Below are positions 48,370 through 58,800 of a stretch of 64,000 bases of DNA, in pieces. A program made the translations under genes and the position numbers. The notes beneath the pieces are model-generated. The model worked only from the letters and a program-made list of their open reading frames with translations, was not told the DNA's origin and made no database searches. The first letter of the stretch is position 1, and each line of letters begins with the position of its first letter. The stretch lies in NCBI GenBank assembly GCA_030144725.1, contig JASKMD010000017.1:7553722-7617721 (forward strand), written 5' to 3'. The DNA is from Haematococcus lacustris (Eukaryota > Chlorophyta > Chlorophyceae > Chlamydomonadales > Haematococcaceae).

Positions 48370-49971
48370 ATGACTCTCAACGCCGCAGACATGACAGAAG
48401 GCACTCCTACTGGAGAGACACCTGGCGCCGGCACATCCACCGACCCAGAAAACTTCAGAGGTCTGCTAGCACTCGCTCGCACTGACCCCAACTTCCGCAG
48501 AGACCTGCAGGCAGCTCTGAACCCTGCGGGTACTTCTGCTAACCATTCCCGTCCTGGCACTGGCCCACTGGACGACGAACTTCTCAATGACGAGGAGGAG
48601 GTTGAGGATGAGGAACCTGATGAAAATGAGGAAGAAGAGGACGAGGCTGAGCAACTCCGCGAGGAACTGGCGGCTACCAGAATGGAGCTGAACTCGCTGC
48701 GCATACGCCAGAGGAACTTGGACCGCGCCATGTCTTCCTTGGCTGCTCAGGTGAGCCTAGTTCCTGGTAGATCGTCTTCCTATCAGGACAGACTGTTTGG
48801 AATGCGCACGCCCTCCCCAAGCAGGTCGGGTACACGTCCTGCGTGTATTCCTGGTACTTATCTGTCTGCTGGTGGACGAGGTGGCGCTTTGCACCACCTC
48901 CTGTCCCCTGCTCCTACTTCTGTCCCGGCTGCCAAGGCTGTGCCTGGCCCAGACAAGTGGACAGATGCCTGCGTTAAATCAGTCCGCAGGGCTTCGGCCT
49001 TCTGCGATGACTTGGAGGCCCACTGTGCTCGTTATTCTTTGGACATTGTCTCTGTCTTCCCTGCTTTCCTATCTGGTCCCATCCTATCAGCCCGCAATGC
49101 TTGGTACCCTTCGGTCCAGCAGGCTCATTTTGCGCAGACAGGTGTTGCTCCTCCCTGGCAGTTCTTACGTGCGTCGTTCCTTGAGTATACAGGGGATGAT
49201 TTGCGGGATGACATGCTTGAGGCTCGCGACAGACTGCTCGACAGGTCGATCCGTATGGGTCCCAATTATCCTGAACTCTCTGAGTACCTCATTGCGTTTA
49301 GGAACAACCTGTTGACTGCTGGTGCGCAGTGCATGGACGAGTCCCTCCTGGTCAATCTGTTTGTCACTGGGCTCTCTCCCAGTCTGCGTGAGACTGTCTT
49401 GAAGGACATTGTCCCCTTGCAGAACCCTACATTGACCCAGGCAATTGATTCTGCCAGGCAGGCACAGCGTAATGCTGTGTTCCTGGCCGGTGCAGTCAGC
49501 TCTAAGCGCCATGTGGCTGCTGTGCAGGGTCGTGCCATCACTGAGCGCGCAGAGCATGATATACACGAGACAAAGATGACGGTGCCTGCTCCTGCTCGCC
49601 AAGCATCTGCCCCCCGCTCTGCTGGCCGTCAAGTGCCCAGGATGGGAGGCATGCGGCCAGGGCCTCCCCCTGCTGCTACTGGCAAGAGAGCTGGTGCTGC
49701 TGCTGCTGCCACGGCTGTAAAGCCTGGCCAGTATTGCCACCACTGCTACTCCCCTGATCATTTGAAGCCCCAGTGTCCCTGGAAGCACCTCCCTGCCAAG
49801 CAGGCCGTGAACAGTCAGGCTACTCCAGGCCACCTGCTGGGGCCAATGTGCCTCAGAAGCGCAGCCGCCCAGATGATGATGATAAGGGGCAGGGCAAGGG
49901 CAAGCTGGCCACTGCTAATGCCAAATAGGGTGTTGCCCAGCCAGGCAGGTGCTGTTCCTGTGCTGCGGTAG
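48370..49971 (+). CDS. Gypsy-3 Gag
   Basis: 533 residues from the ATG at 48370, 17 bases after the 5' LTR. Residues about 70-120 are acidic and then heptad-like (EEEEDEAEQLREELAATRMELNSLRIRQ), probably a coiled coil. The retrotransposon Gag core follows (WQFLRASFLEYTGDDLRDDM to LFVTGLSPSLRETVLKD), and a zinc knuckle CHHCYSPDHLKPQCPW near residue 460. The pol frame overlaps it between 49929 and 49971 and lies -1, so Gag-Pol is probably made by -1 frameshifting. Confidence 0.93.
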   Translation: MTLNAADMTEGTPTGETPGAGTSTDPENFRGLLALARTDPNFRRDLQAALNPAGTSANHSRPGTGPLDDELLNDEEEVEDEEPDENEEEEDEAEQLREELAATRMELNSLRIRQRNLDRAMSSLAAQVSLVPGRSSSYQDRLFGMRTPSPSRSGTRPACIPGTYLSAGGRGGALHHLLSPAPTSVPAAKAVPGPDKWTDACVKSVRRASAFCDDLEAHCARYSLDIVSVFPAFLSGPILSARNAWYPSVQQAHFAQTGVAPPWQFLRASFLEYTGDDLRDDMLEARDRLLDRSIRMGPNYPELSEYLIAFRNNLLTAGAQCMDESLLVNLFVTGLSPSLRETVLKDIVPLQNPTLTQAIDSARQAQRNAVFLAGAVSSKRHVAAVQGRAITERAEHDIHETKMTVPAPARQASAPRSAGRQVPRMGGMRPGPPPAATGKRAGAAAAATAVKPGQYCHHCYSPDHLKPQCPWKHLPAKQAVNSQATPGHLLGPMCLRSAAAQMMMIRGRARASWPLLMPNRVLPSQAGAVPVLR

Positions 49972-52900
49972 CAACAACTGCTGAGCCTGATCAACTGTCT
50001 GCTGCATGCAACTGTACGGCTGTTGCCTGCACACAGCCTGAGAAGCAGACTGATGCACTCTGTGTTTCATTGCCTGCCAACAACAAACCTAAGCCACAGG
50101 GTCCTGCCATAAGTGTTGTGGACAACTGCAAGTGTGTTGTGCCTGTGTCTGAGTCAAAGCCTGAGAAGACTGCCGTGCTGGCAGCTAGCTTTGCCGGTTT
50201 TTGTTGTGAGGCTGCTGACCCATGCCTGAGTCATGTGGTATCATGTAAGACAGCCCTTTGTTGCCCCATGCTGCCGTCCCAAGTCATCCTGGGGGTTGCT
50301 GGACAAGACAACAAGGTGAGGTTCCAGTTCTCTGGCACCATCGACAGCCATGTCTGCCATATGTTAGCTGATGGTGGTGCTGACGCGTCATTCATTAGTG
50401 CTAGCTATGTACAGCTGCATGGTATTCCTCTCTACACTTATCCTGTGTCACTTAGGTTTGATGTTGCTAACAATCAACCTGTGATCTGTGAGCACTATGT
50501 CAAGGTACAGTTGCACATTGCCAGCTTTAGCTGCATGTGCCTGCTGACTGTCATGCCTGACCTTGTTCATGCTTATGACGTGCTCCTGGGTGCTGACTGG
50601 CTGTCTGTGCAGGGGGCCTTGATCGACTACGTCGACCAGACCCTGACCCTGCGCACTGCCCAAGGTAACACAACCTTGCATCCACACACAGGTGACATGA
50701 GTGCTGCTGGCCAGTGTGTTGCCAACAGGCCACCTGGGTCCACCCACTCACTGCCCCGCCCACCTGCTGCTGTACTTGCTGCTGTGTCCAAAGCCAACCC
50801 AAAGGCCTTTGTGACAGCTAAGCAAGCAGCCAGATGGTTGCGTAAAGGGGGCTCTGCTATGGTTGCTATGGTGTCTTTAGAAGACCTTACCTTGCCAGCA
50901 GATGTATCACCTGTCCATAGACAGCACCTCCAAGCTCTGCTTGATGAATACTCTGATGTATTCGAACCTATCACTGGACTCCCACCAGAGCGTGCAGTAG
51001 GGCACTCCATCCCCTTGCAGCCTGATGCTAAGCCTCCAGCTAGGCCCAGCTATAGAATGTCCAAACCTGAGCATGATGAACTGCGTAGACAGATCACTGA
51101 TCTCCTTGCCAAAGGCCTGATAGAGCCCAGCTCCTCTCCCTTTGCTGCACCAGTGCTGTTTGTCCAGAAGAAATCAGGTGAGCTGCGCATGTGCATTGAT
51201 TACCGCCAGCTCAATAAAATTACAATCAGGGACCAGTATCCTTTGCCACGCATTGATGATCTGTTTGATCAGCTCGCAGGAAAAACTGTGTTCTCCTCCC
51301 TTGACTTGCAGGCTGGTTACCACCAGATCCGCATCCCGGCTGAGGATGTCCCTAAAACTGCGTTCAGGACACCTGAGGGACACTACCAATTCAAGGTACT
51401 GTGTTTTGGCCTGACAAATGCTCCTGCCACGTTTCAGCGTGTAATGAATGAGGCATTTGCTGAGGTGATCAATGACTGTGCCCTCGTGTATCTCGATGAT
51501 ATCCTGGTGATGTCCGAGAACACTGAGCAGCACCTAGTCCACCTCAGACGTGTATTTGACTTACTGCGTAAGAATAAATTCTATGCTAAGTTATCTAAAT
51601 GTGAGTTTATGAAACGCACACTGATGTTCCTGGGCCATATCATAAGTGCTCAGGGTATATCTGTCGACCCTTGTAAAGTTACTGCCATCTCTAACTGGCC
51701 TGTCCCTACAAGCCTCAAAACACTGCAGTCTTTCCTGGGCGCTGCTAATTATGTCCGTAAATTCGTTCATAATTTTAGCACCATTGCTGCACCCCTCACA
51801 AACCTGACTGGCCCCAAGAAGGACTCGTTCCCTTGGAAAGCATGGCCTCAGGCTGAGTTGGATGCATTCAATGCCTTGAAGCAGGCCATTTCTAATGTGC
51901 CTATGCTCAAGCTTCCTGATCACAGCAAACCCTTCCAGGTGCACTGCGATGCGTCCCTTGAGGGCATCGGTGCAGTCCTGATGCAGGATGGCTACCCGTT
52001 GGCGTATTACTCCAGGAAATTAATCCCTGCTGAGGTTAATTACACCACGGGCGAACAGGAACTGCTGGCATTGGTATCTGCGTGTCAACAGTGGAGGTGT
52101 TACCTTGAAGGGGTACCATTCACTCTGTACACAGATCACCGGCCACTCATCTCTCTGCCCACTCAAAACATACTCTCACGCAGGCAGACTAGATGGATGG
52201 AATTCCTGGCCCGCTTCTCATATACCATTGAGTATTTACCTGGTATATCTAATCCCGCTGATCCGTTGTCACGCATTCCAGCTGCCACAGTACAGACGTG
52301 TAAAGGCCCTGGTGCTGATAATGTGAAGAGTATCCTTGTCATGACTAGGAGTAAGCGGCGTTCTCAAGAGGGGGAGGAAACTGGTGCTGAGGCACGTAAA
52401 ACGAGTGCTGGTGATGCCGCTGTGCCACCCACACAACCACCACCAGGCCAAGGTGATGGTGCTGCCGTAAGGCCACCCACCAAACGTGTCACTTGGGCTG
52501 CTGATGTACCAGCAGATGGAGAACCCAGTGCACCCAAACCACCAGGTCCCTTGTCAAACCTGCATGAGTGGTTGGTCAGAGCCTATGCTGCTGACTCCAA
52601 CTTCACCAAGCGTAGGAAGACTAAGAACTACTACCTGGATGATAATGGCCTATGGAGACATAACAAACGACGCACCGTCATTGTGCCCCGTGACAAACAG
52701 CTACGAGAGCATATCCTGCATGAGATGCACGATGCTAAGTATGCTGGCCACGTTGGGATCACTAAGACGTTGGAGCATGTCATGCGTGTGTTCTGGTGGA
52801 AACACTTACGCACTGATGTGCGTCACTATGTAACAACATGTGATGCATGCCAGAGAAACAAGTCGGTTACAGCTAAGCCATGGGGGTTCCTTCATCCTCT

Positions 52901-53459
52901 GTCTATACCTGGATACCGCTGGGAAGTCATGCACATGGACTTCATAACCAAACTACCGTCCGGATCACATGGATATGATTCCATTTGTGTATTCGTTGAC
53001 AGGCTCTCTAAGATGGTACATCTAGTGCCCTGCAAAGAGAGCATGGACGCTCCTGAGTTTGCACAACTCTTCATTGATAAGGTGTTTGTCCACCATGGGC
53101 TACCCTCTGAAGTTGTGAGTGATCGGGGTTCCCTTTTCGTGAGTAAGTTCTGGCAAGCTGTATGCAAGCTAATGGGCATGAAGCACTCACTCACCTCCAG
53201 TTATCACCCCCAGTCAAACGGGCAGGTTGAGCGTTATAACAAAGTGTTGGAGGAGATGCTTAGGCATTATATCTCTCCCACTCAACGAGACTGGCCTAAA
53301 CACCTCTCGTTTGCCGAGTTTGCAATTAATAACTCATGGCAAGAAAGTATTAAGTCTACACCTTTCCTGGTTAATTATGGACAGTCCCCAGTGACACCGG
53401 TGACCCATGAGTTACCTCGGTTGCCACCTCCTATGGCCCAGTTCTTCTCTGAAGGCTAG
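49929..53459 (+). CDS. Gypsy-3 Pol: protease, RT, RNase H, integrase
   Basis: The frame opens after a TAG at 49926-49928, so the N-terminus is set by frameshifting from gag, not by an ATG. The protease site reads MLADGGADASF where D-S/T-G is usual, with LLGADWL downstream. [42 protein letters not shown]. RNase H: VHCDASLEGIGAVL, YTTGEQELLAL, YTDHRPL. Integrase: HEMHDAKYAGHVG to CDACQRNK, with the DDE core in MHMDFITKLP, VVSDRGSLF and GQVERYNKVLEEML. A TAG at 53457-53459 separates it from the C-terminal chromodomain piece in the same frame. Confidence 0.93.
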   Translation, partial: GVAQPGRCCSCAAVATTAEPDQLSAACNCTAVACTQPEKQTDALCVSLPANNKPKPQGPAISVVDNCKCVVPVSESKPEKTAVLAASFAGFCCEAADPCLSHVVSCKTALCCPMLPSQVILGVAGQDNKVRFQFSGTIDSHVCHMLADGGADASFISASYVQLHGIPLYTYPVSLRFDVANNQPVICEHYVKVQLHIASFSCMCLLTVMPDLVHAYDVLLGADWLSVQGALIDYVDQTLTLRTAQGNTTLHPHTGDMSAAGQCVANRPPGSTHSLPRPPAAVLAAVSKANPKAFVTAKQAARWLRKGGSAMVAMVSLEDLTLPADVSPVHRQHLQALLDEYSDVFEPITGLPPERAVGHSIPLQPDAKPPARPSYRMSKPEHDELRRQITDLLAKGLIEPSSSPFAAPVLFVQKKSGELRMCIDYRQLNKITIRDQYPLPRIDDLFDQLAGKTVFSSLDLQAGYHQIRIPAEDVPKTAFRTPEGHYQFKVLCFGLTNAPATFQRVMNEAFAEVINDCALVYLDDILVMSENTEQHLVHLRRVFDLLRKNKFYAKLSKCEFMKRTLMFLGHIISAQGISVDPCKVTAISNWPVPTSLKTLQSFLGAANYVRKFVHNFSTIAAPLTNLTGPKKDSFPWKAWPQAELDAFNALKQAISNVPMLKLPDHSKPFQVHCDASLEGIGAVLMQDGYPLAYYSRKLIPAEVNYTTGEQELLALVSACQQWRCYLEGVPFTLYTDHRPLISLPTQNILSRRQTRWMEFLARFSYTIEYLPGISNPADPLSRIPAATVQTCKGPGADNVKSILVMTRSKRRSQEGEETGAEARKTSAGDAAVPPTQPPPGQGDGAAVRPPTKRVTWAADVPADGEPSAPKPPGPLSNLHEWLVRAYAADSNFTKRRKTKNYYLDDNGLWRHNKRRTVIVPRDKQLREHILHEMHDAKYAGHVGITKTLEHVMRVFWWKHLRTDVRHYVTTCDACQRNKSVTAKPWGFLHPLSIPGYRWEVMHMDFITKLPSGSHGYDSICVFVDRLSKMVHLVPCKESMDAPEFAQLFIDKVFVHHGLPSEVVSDRGSLFVSKFWQAVCKLMGMKHSLTSSYHPQSNGQVERYNKVLEEMLRHYISPTQRDWPKHLSFAEFAINNSWQESIKSTPFLVNYGQSPVTPVTHELPRLPPPMAQFFSEG

Positions 53460-53987
53460 GAAAAGGGTGTTCAAGAAGCCAGACGGTGCATGAAACTGGC
53501 ACAGAGCCGCCAGGCTAATGGTGCTAATCCACACAGGAAATCCTCGGACAGTGTGTTCCAAGTGGGTGACCGTGTGCTGCTTAGTACCATGAACCTACGT
53601 AACATGGTGGGCAAAGCCAGGAAGCTGCTGCCACGGTATGTGGGGCCTTTCAGGATTGAAGCTCATGTGGGCGAGGACGCTGTAAAGCTGACACTGCCAC
53701 CAGCCATGGCTAGGATTCATCCTGTGTTCCATGTGTCATTGCTAAGACCCTATGAGGGCAACTTTGGTCGTCTACCCCCCACTGAGTTGGGCTGGCTAGA
53801 TGATTCCCCACAGTATGAAGTAGAACGCATTGTGAACCACCGGCATGTGCGTGCAGGTAAAGCAAAGGAGTACCTTGTCAAGTGGAAGGGCTATGAAGAC
53901 TCTGACAACACTTGGGAGCCTGCCAGCAATCTAGCAAATGCCCCTGACTGCGTGAACTTGTATAAGGCTCAGCATGGCTTGCTGTGA
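53460..53987 (+). CDS. Gypsy-3 integrase C-terminus and chromodomain
   Basis: It is in the same frame as Pol after one TAG. It holds the GPY/F module ([39 protein letters not shown]) and an intact chromodomain ([30 protein letters not shown]). The stop is TGA at 53985-53987. There is no independent translation start, so it is expressed only by read-through or is lost in this copy. The intact chromodomain suggests the stop is recent. Confidence 0.9.
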   Translation, partial: EKGVQEARRCMKLAQSRQANGANPHRKSSDSVFQVGDRVLLSTMNLRNMVGKARKLLPRYVGPFRIEAHVGEDAVKLTLPPAMARIHPVFHVSLLRPYEGNFGRLPPTELGWLDDSPQYEVERIVNHRHVRAGKAKEYLVKWKGYEDSDNTWEPASNLANAPDCVNLYKAQHGLL

Positions 53988-54272
53988 TTTAAATGTGGGA
54001 CATGGGCTCCATGTAGTCTTGCTGGTTGCTTTGCTGCATGCTATGTGCCTTGGTGTGCTATGAGTCCAGTTGCTCATATGAGCCTGGCTAATCTGGTTCC
54101 CAGCGTCCACTGGCTCTGTGAGTCTGGGCTGGAATGGTCCATGGTGACCTTGATCTCCTTAGAGCGACCTGCATCCGGATGGGCAGGAGTTCTCAAATAG
54201 TGGTCATAGTACTGCGAGTCCATGCCATGATGGCCTATGGGCGGAACGGCCATCCCTTAGGAGAGGGAGGAA

Positions 54273-54509
54273 TGTAGCGTTCCGATTCTGCACTAAGCAG
54301 TCGGCCGCTAGTGTCACTGACGAAGTGTGATACAGGCAGGTTAAATGGTGGGCTGTATTGCCTGCCCACCATTCGGGTTCGATCCCCGGGGGCCGTTCTA
54401 TGTCCTGGCCTGGTTACGCTGAGACAGTCTGACACCTGTAACAGCTTCTAGCGTTGCATGGCGCTCACACGTTGAAAAGATTTAAGGCGCGCTCTTCCTG
54501 AACGCTACA
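54273..54509 (+). mobile_element. Gypsy-3 3' LTR
   Basis: 237 bp, apparently identical to the 5' LTR, directly after the polypurine tract. 53988-54272 is the untranslated stretch between chromodomain and LTR. Confidence 0.94.
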
Positions 54510-54514
54510 TTAAT

Positions 54515-55060
54515 CAGGAACTCACAGATACTGGGTCAGCGTACATCAAGTCCGCAGGCTCGGTAGGGTCGCATACCCGGCAACATGCCCGACCAGCTCA
54601 GCGTGTGGCTGAGCGCAGCCGCTTTCCGACGCTTCAATCCGCGTGTAAATCCGTGCAGAAATGAGTCCGGAAAAGCCGTTGTCCCTTACCGTGAGGGGGG
54701 TTGGTGGTTCTCCCCACGGTTTCGGCCTGGGCCAAAACCGAAAAAGTGCGGGGAGGGGAGTGAGCGCAGAAAGCCACGGGAACCGCAGGCTGCGGGCTAC
54801 AGGCGTGGGCCAAGCGGCTGGTGAGGTCGCGGGGTCCAAAGGCTCCCGAAACAGCGGGGCCGAAAATCCAAGGTGTGTCGCATGGGAAATCCTGTCGCGT
54901 AGCACGTTGCGCAGCGAGACGTGGTATCAAGATGAAGCGTATAGTCTTGAGGGAAGCTGAGAAATGAAAGCTCTAACTGGTTGACTGGTCCACCACCCGC
55001 AGGGTCCGCGAAGAGGTCGACAAAAAGCTGTGTAGCAGCGGTCCCTCGCTGTTCTACCCC
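54515..55060. other. No gene recognised
   Basis: GC-rich unique sequence with several short frames on both strands, none with a domain. It was adjacent to 47351-48116 before gypsy-3 inserted. Confidence 0.4.
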
Positions 55061-55074
55061 GGTGCTAGGCTGGA

Positions 55075-55645
55075 GCTATAGAGCAGAGCAGCTGTGGTGC
55101 TGGGCAGGAGTAGCTGTGTGCTATGCAGCTGTGCTACATTGCAGCTGTGAGGCAAGGCAGGAGCAGCTGTGCTACAGAGCAGCTGTGGTGCTGTGCAGCT
55201 GTACTACAGAGCAGCTGTGAGGCAAGGCAGGAGCAGCTGTGGTGCTGGGCAGCTGTACTACAGAGCAGCTGTGAGGCAAGGCAGGAGCAGCTGTGCTACA
55301 GAGCAGCTGTGGTGCTGGGCAGCTATGGTGCTGGGCAGCTGTGAGGCAAGGCAGGAGCAGCTGTGCTACAGAGCAGCTGTGGTGCTGGGCAGCTGTACTA
55401 CAGAGCAGCTGTGAGGCAAGGCAGGAGCAGCTGTGGTGCTACAGAGCAGCTGTGAGGCAAGGCAGGAGCAGCTGTGCTACAGAGCAGCTGTGGTGCTGGG
55501 CAGCTGTACTACAGAGCAGCTGTGAGGCAAGGCAGGAGCAGCTGTGCTACAGAGCAGCTGCGGTGTTGGGCTGGAGCTGCTGTGGTGCTAGGTAGGAGCT
55601 GTTGTGGTGCTAGGTAGGAGCAGCTGTGGTGCTAGGGGCTAGGGA
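55075..55645. repeat. CAGCTG minisatellite
   Basis: GAGCAGCTGTGGTGCTGGGC, GAGCAGCTGTGAGGCAAGGC and GAGCAGCTGTGCTACA modules of about 20 bp are shuffled in longer blocks of about 120 bp. Every module carries the palindrome CAGCTG. A related array lies in an intron at 61258-61460. Confidence 0.92.
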
Positions 55646-55686
55646 GTGGCAGCAGTATGGCTGCAGGGCAGTGCATAGACAGCCCC

Positions 55687-55691
55687 TTACA
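55687..55691 (-). terminator. TGTAA poly(A) signal candidate for the recombinase gene
   Basis: TGTAA on the minus strand lies about 180 bases after the stop codon at 55872. TGTAA is the usual poly(A) signal in Chlamydomonas-type algae. One pentamer alone is weak evidence. Confidence 0.45.
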
Positions 55692-55871
55692 TGTGTTTCC
55701 TCTTCTACCATTTGTAAGCAACAGGAACAAGCGTCTTCCTGTTTCCAGTTTTACTAGACTTGTCCCCTTGCATAAAGCTTCTTCCACGTATCGTTGTCAA
55801 CCAATCCATGTAAACCATGCAAACAATCCAGTCACAATCAACAGCTGATCCACAGACTGATGGCATGTCGC

Positions 55872-58800
55872 TCACTTCCTGCCCTCCGGCTTGTTGGCAA
55901 TGGCAGCATACATGTTGTACACACCCTGGATAGCCCCCCCCCCACATGCCCATGCTGATGCCAATAGCTTGGTGATTTGAGCAGCCTCCACCCCTGGGTG
56001 CTGTGCCTCCATCCCAGCCCTCTTCATTGCGCCATAGAGAGCATACCCACACATGCCCTGTTGGCCTCCCTTGGAAGTGCTGATAGGTAGGGACAAGGCT
56101 GCAGCCAGCTGCACCAGCACACCTTCCTGCACCCCACCCACCACCTGCTTGTAGGCCTGACCCTGAGTGCTGCCACAAACAGCACCTGCCTGCTGCTGGA
56201 GCTGTGTGATCAATGTGTCAGCACAGGCTGCCACATCCAAGCCCAGCTCCTCACACTGGAGCTCACCAAACAGGATCCTCTTGGCAGACTGAGCATTGGG
56301 GCTGTGGAGGCCCTGCTCCTGTCGCCCCCTCTTTAACAGCCGCAAAGGAGTGGGGACACTCTCCACTGGGCGGTCCATCAGAGCCATGGCCTCTGCTGCT
56401 GTCATGCCTGGCTTCTTCTTCATTTCCCTGGCAGCTTGGTAGTGCTTGGGGAACTTGTCTTGCAGCCACTTTCGTAGCCCAGACCAGCGCCTGTGAAACC
56501 TGGCCTTGTTGGATCCCTGAGACTGGGAAGCTGCAGTCCTGAAGTCCTTGTCAGCAAGCTCCTGCAGCTCTTTGGCCGTCAGACCCTCCAACTCCCTCAC
56601 CATCTTTATGGTGAAGACGCAGTCCTTGAGGTACTCGACCTGGTCAGAGTAGTTCTTGTCGCCACCCCTGTGTGGCCTTCCCTGCTCTGCCTCGAGGAAC
56701 TTCAAGGGTGGTCGAACCCCAGGTAGCCCATACTCATACTCGGACTCTATGTCCTCAAAGCATGAGAGTGTCCTCATGTAGTCTCCCTTGCTCTTTTTGC
56801 TCAGGGCAGGGAGCTGGGCAGGGAGCTGGGCAGGGGGGGCCAGGGCTGCAGCCAGGCTGGGCTGCAGGGCAGGGGGCTGGGCAGGGGGCTGGGTAGGGTA
56901 AGGCAGGCCTGCAGCCAGCCAGTTGTTCAGGGCAGGGGGCTGGGCAGGGGGGGCCAGGGCTGCAGCCAGGCTGGGCTGCAGGGCAGGGGGCTGGGTAGGG
57001 TAAGGCAGGCCTGCAGCCAGCCAGTTGCTCAGGGCAGGGGGCTGAGCAGGGGGGGCCAGGGCTGCAGCCAGGCTGGGCTGCAGGGCAGGGGGCTGGGTAG
57101 GGTAAGGCATGCCTGCAGCCAGCCAGTTGCTCAGGGCAGGGGGCTGGGCAGGGGGGGCCAGGGCTGCAGCCAGGCTGGGCTGCAGGGCAGGGGGATGGGT
57201 AGGGTAAGGCAGGCCTGCAGCCAGCCAGTTGCTCAGGGCAGGGGGCTGAGCAGGGGGGGCCAGGGCTGCAGCCAGGCTGGGCTGCATGTCAGGGGGCTGG
57301 GCAGGGGGCTGGGTAGGGTAAGGCATGCCTGCAGCCAGCCAGTTGCTCAGGGCAGGGGGCTGGGCAGGGGGGGCCAGGGCTGCAGCCAGGCTGGGCTGCA
57401 TGTCAGGGGGCTGGGCAGGGGGCTGGGTAGGGTAAGGCATGCCTGCAGCCAGCCAGTTGCTCAGGGCAGGGGGCTGGGCAGGGGGGGCCAGGGCTGCAGT
57501 CAGGCTGGGCTGCATGTCAGGGGGCTGGGCAGGGGGCTGGGTAGGGTAAGGCATGCCTGCAGCCAGCCAGTTGCTCAGGGCAGGGGGCTGGGCAGGGGGG
57601 GCCAGGGCTGCAGCCAGGCTGGGCTGCATGTCAGGGGGCTGGGCAGGGGGCTGGGTAGGGTAAGGCATGCCTGCAGCCAGCCAGTTGCTCAGGGCAGGGG
57701 GCTGGGCAGGGGGGGCCAGGGCTGCAGCCAGGCTGGGCTGCAGGGCAGGGGGCTGGGCAGGGGGCTGGGTAGGGTAAGGCAGGCCTGCAGCCAGGCTGGG
57801 CTGCAGGGCAGGGGGCTGGGCAGGGGGGGCCAGGGCTGCAGCCAGGCTGGGCTGCATGTCAGGGGGCTGGGCAGGGGGCTGGGTAGGGTAAGGCATGCCT
57901 GCAGCCAGCCAGTTGCTCAGGGCAGGGGGCTGGGCAGGGGGGGCCAGGGCTGCAGCCAGGCTGGGCTGCAGGGCAGGGGGCTGGGCAGGGGGCTGGGTAG
58001 GGTAAGGCAGGCCTGCAGCCAGGCTGGGCTGCAGGGCAGGGGGCTGGGCAGGGGGCTGGGTAGGGTAAGGCAGGCCTGCAGCCAGGCTGGGCTGCAGGGC
58101 AGGGGGCTGGGCAGGGGGCTGGGTAGGGTAAGGCATGCCTGCAGCCAGCCAGTTGCTCAGGGCAGGGGGCTGGGCAGGGGGGGCCAGGGCTGCAGCCAGG
58201 CTGGGCTGCATGTCAGGGGGCTGGGCAGGGGGCTGGGTAGGGTAAGGCATGCCTGCAGCCAGCCAGTTGCTCAGGGCAGGGGGCTGGGCAGGGGGGGCCA
58301 GGGCTGCAGCCAGGCTGGGCTGCATGTCAGGGGGCTGGGCAGGGGGCTGGGTAGGGTAAGGCATGCCTGCAGCCAGCCAGTTGCTCAGGGCAGGGGGCTG
58401 GGCAGGGGGGGCCAGGGCTGCAGCCAGGCTGGGCTGCAGGGCAGGGGGCTGGGCAGGGGGCTGGGTAGGGTAAGGCAGGCCTGCAGCCAGGCTGGGCTGC
58501 AGGGCAGGGGGCTGGGCAGGGGGGGCCAGGGCTGCAGCCAGGCTGGGCTGCATGTCAGGGGGCTGGGCAGGGGGCTGGGTAGGGTAAGGCATGCCTGCAG
58601 CCAGCCAGTTGCTCAGGGCAGGGGGCTGGGCAGGGGGGGCCAGGGCTGCAGCCAGGCTGGGCTGCAGGGCAGGGGGCTGGGCAGGGGGCTGGGTAGGGTA
58701 AGGCAGGCCTGCAGCCAGGCTGGGCTGCAGGGCAGGGGGCTGGGCAGGGGGGGCCAGGGCTGCAGCCAGGCTGGGCTGCATGTCAGGGGGCTGGGCAGGG

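Larger units (their letters stand above)
48117..54509 (+). mobile_element. Gypsy-3, complete Ty3/gypsy chromovirus (6.39 kb)
   Basis: 237-bp LTRs at 48117-48353 and 54273-54509 appear identical by eye and begin and end TG...CA. The target-site duplication is TTAAT (48112-48116 and 54510-54514). A polypurine tract AGGAGAGGGAGGAA precedes the 3' LTR, and TTGGTTTCCGC follows the 5' LTR. Gag, protease, RT, RNase H, integrase and chromodomain are present in order. Breaks are one in-frame TAG (53457-53459) and an unusual protease motif. Confidence 0.95.
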
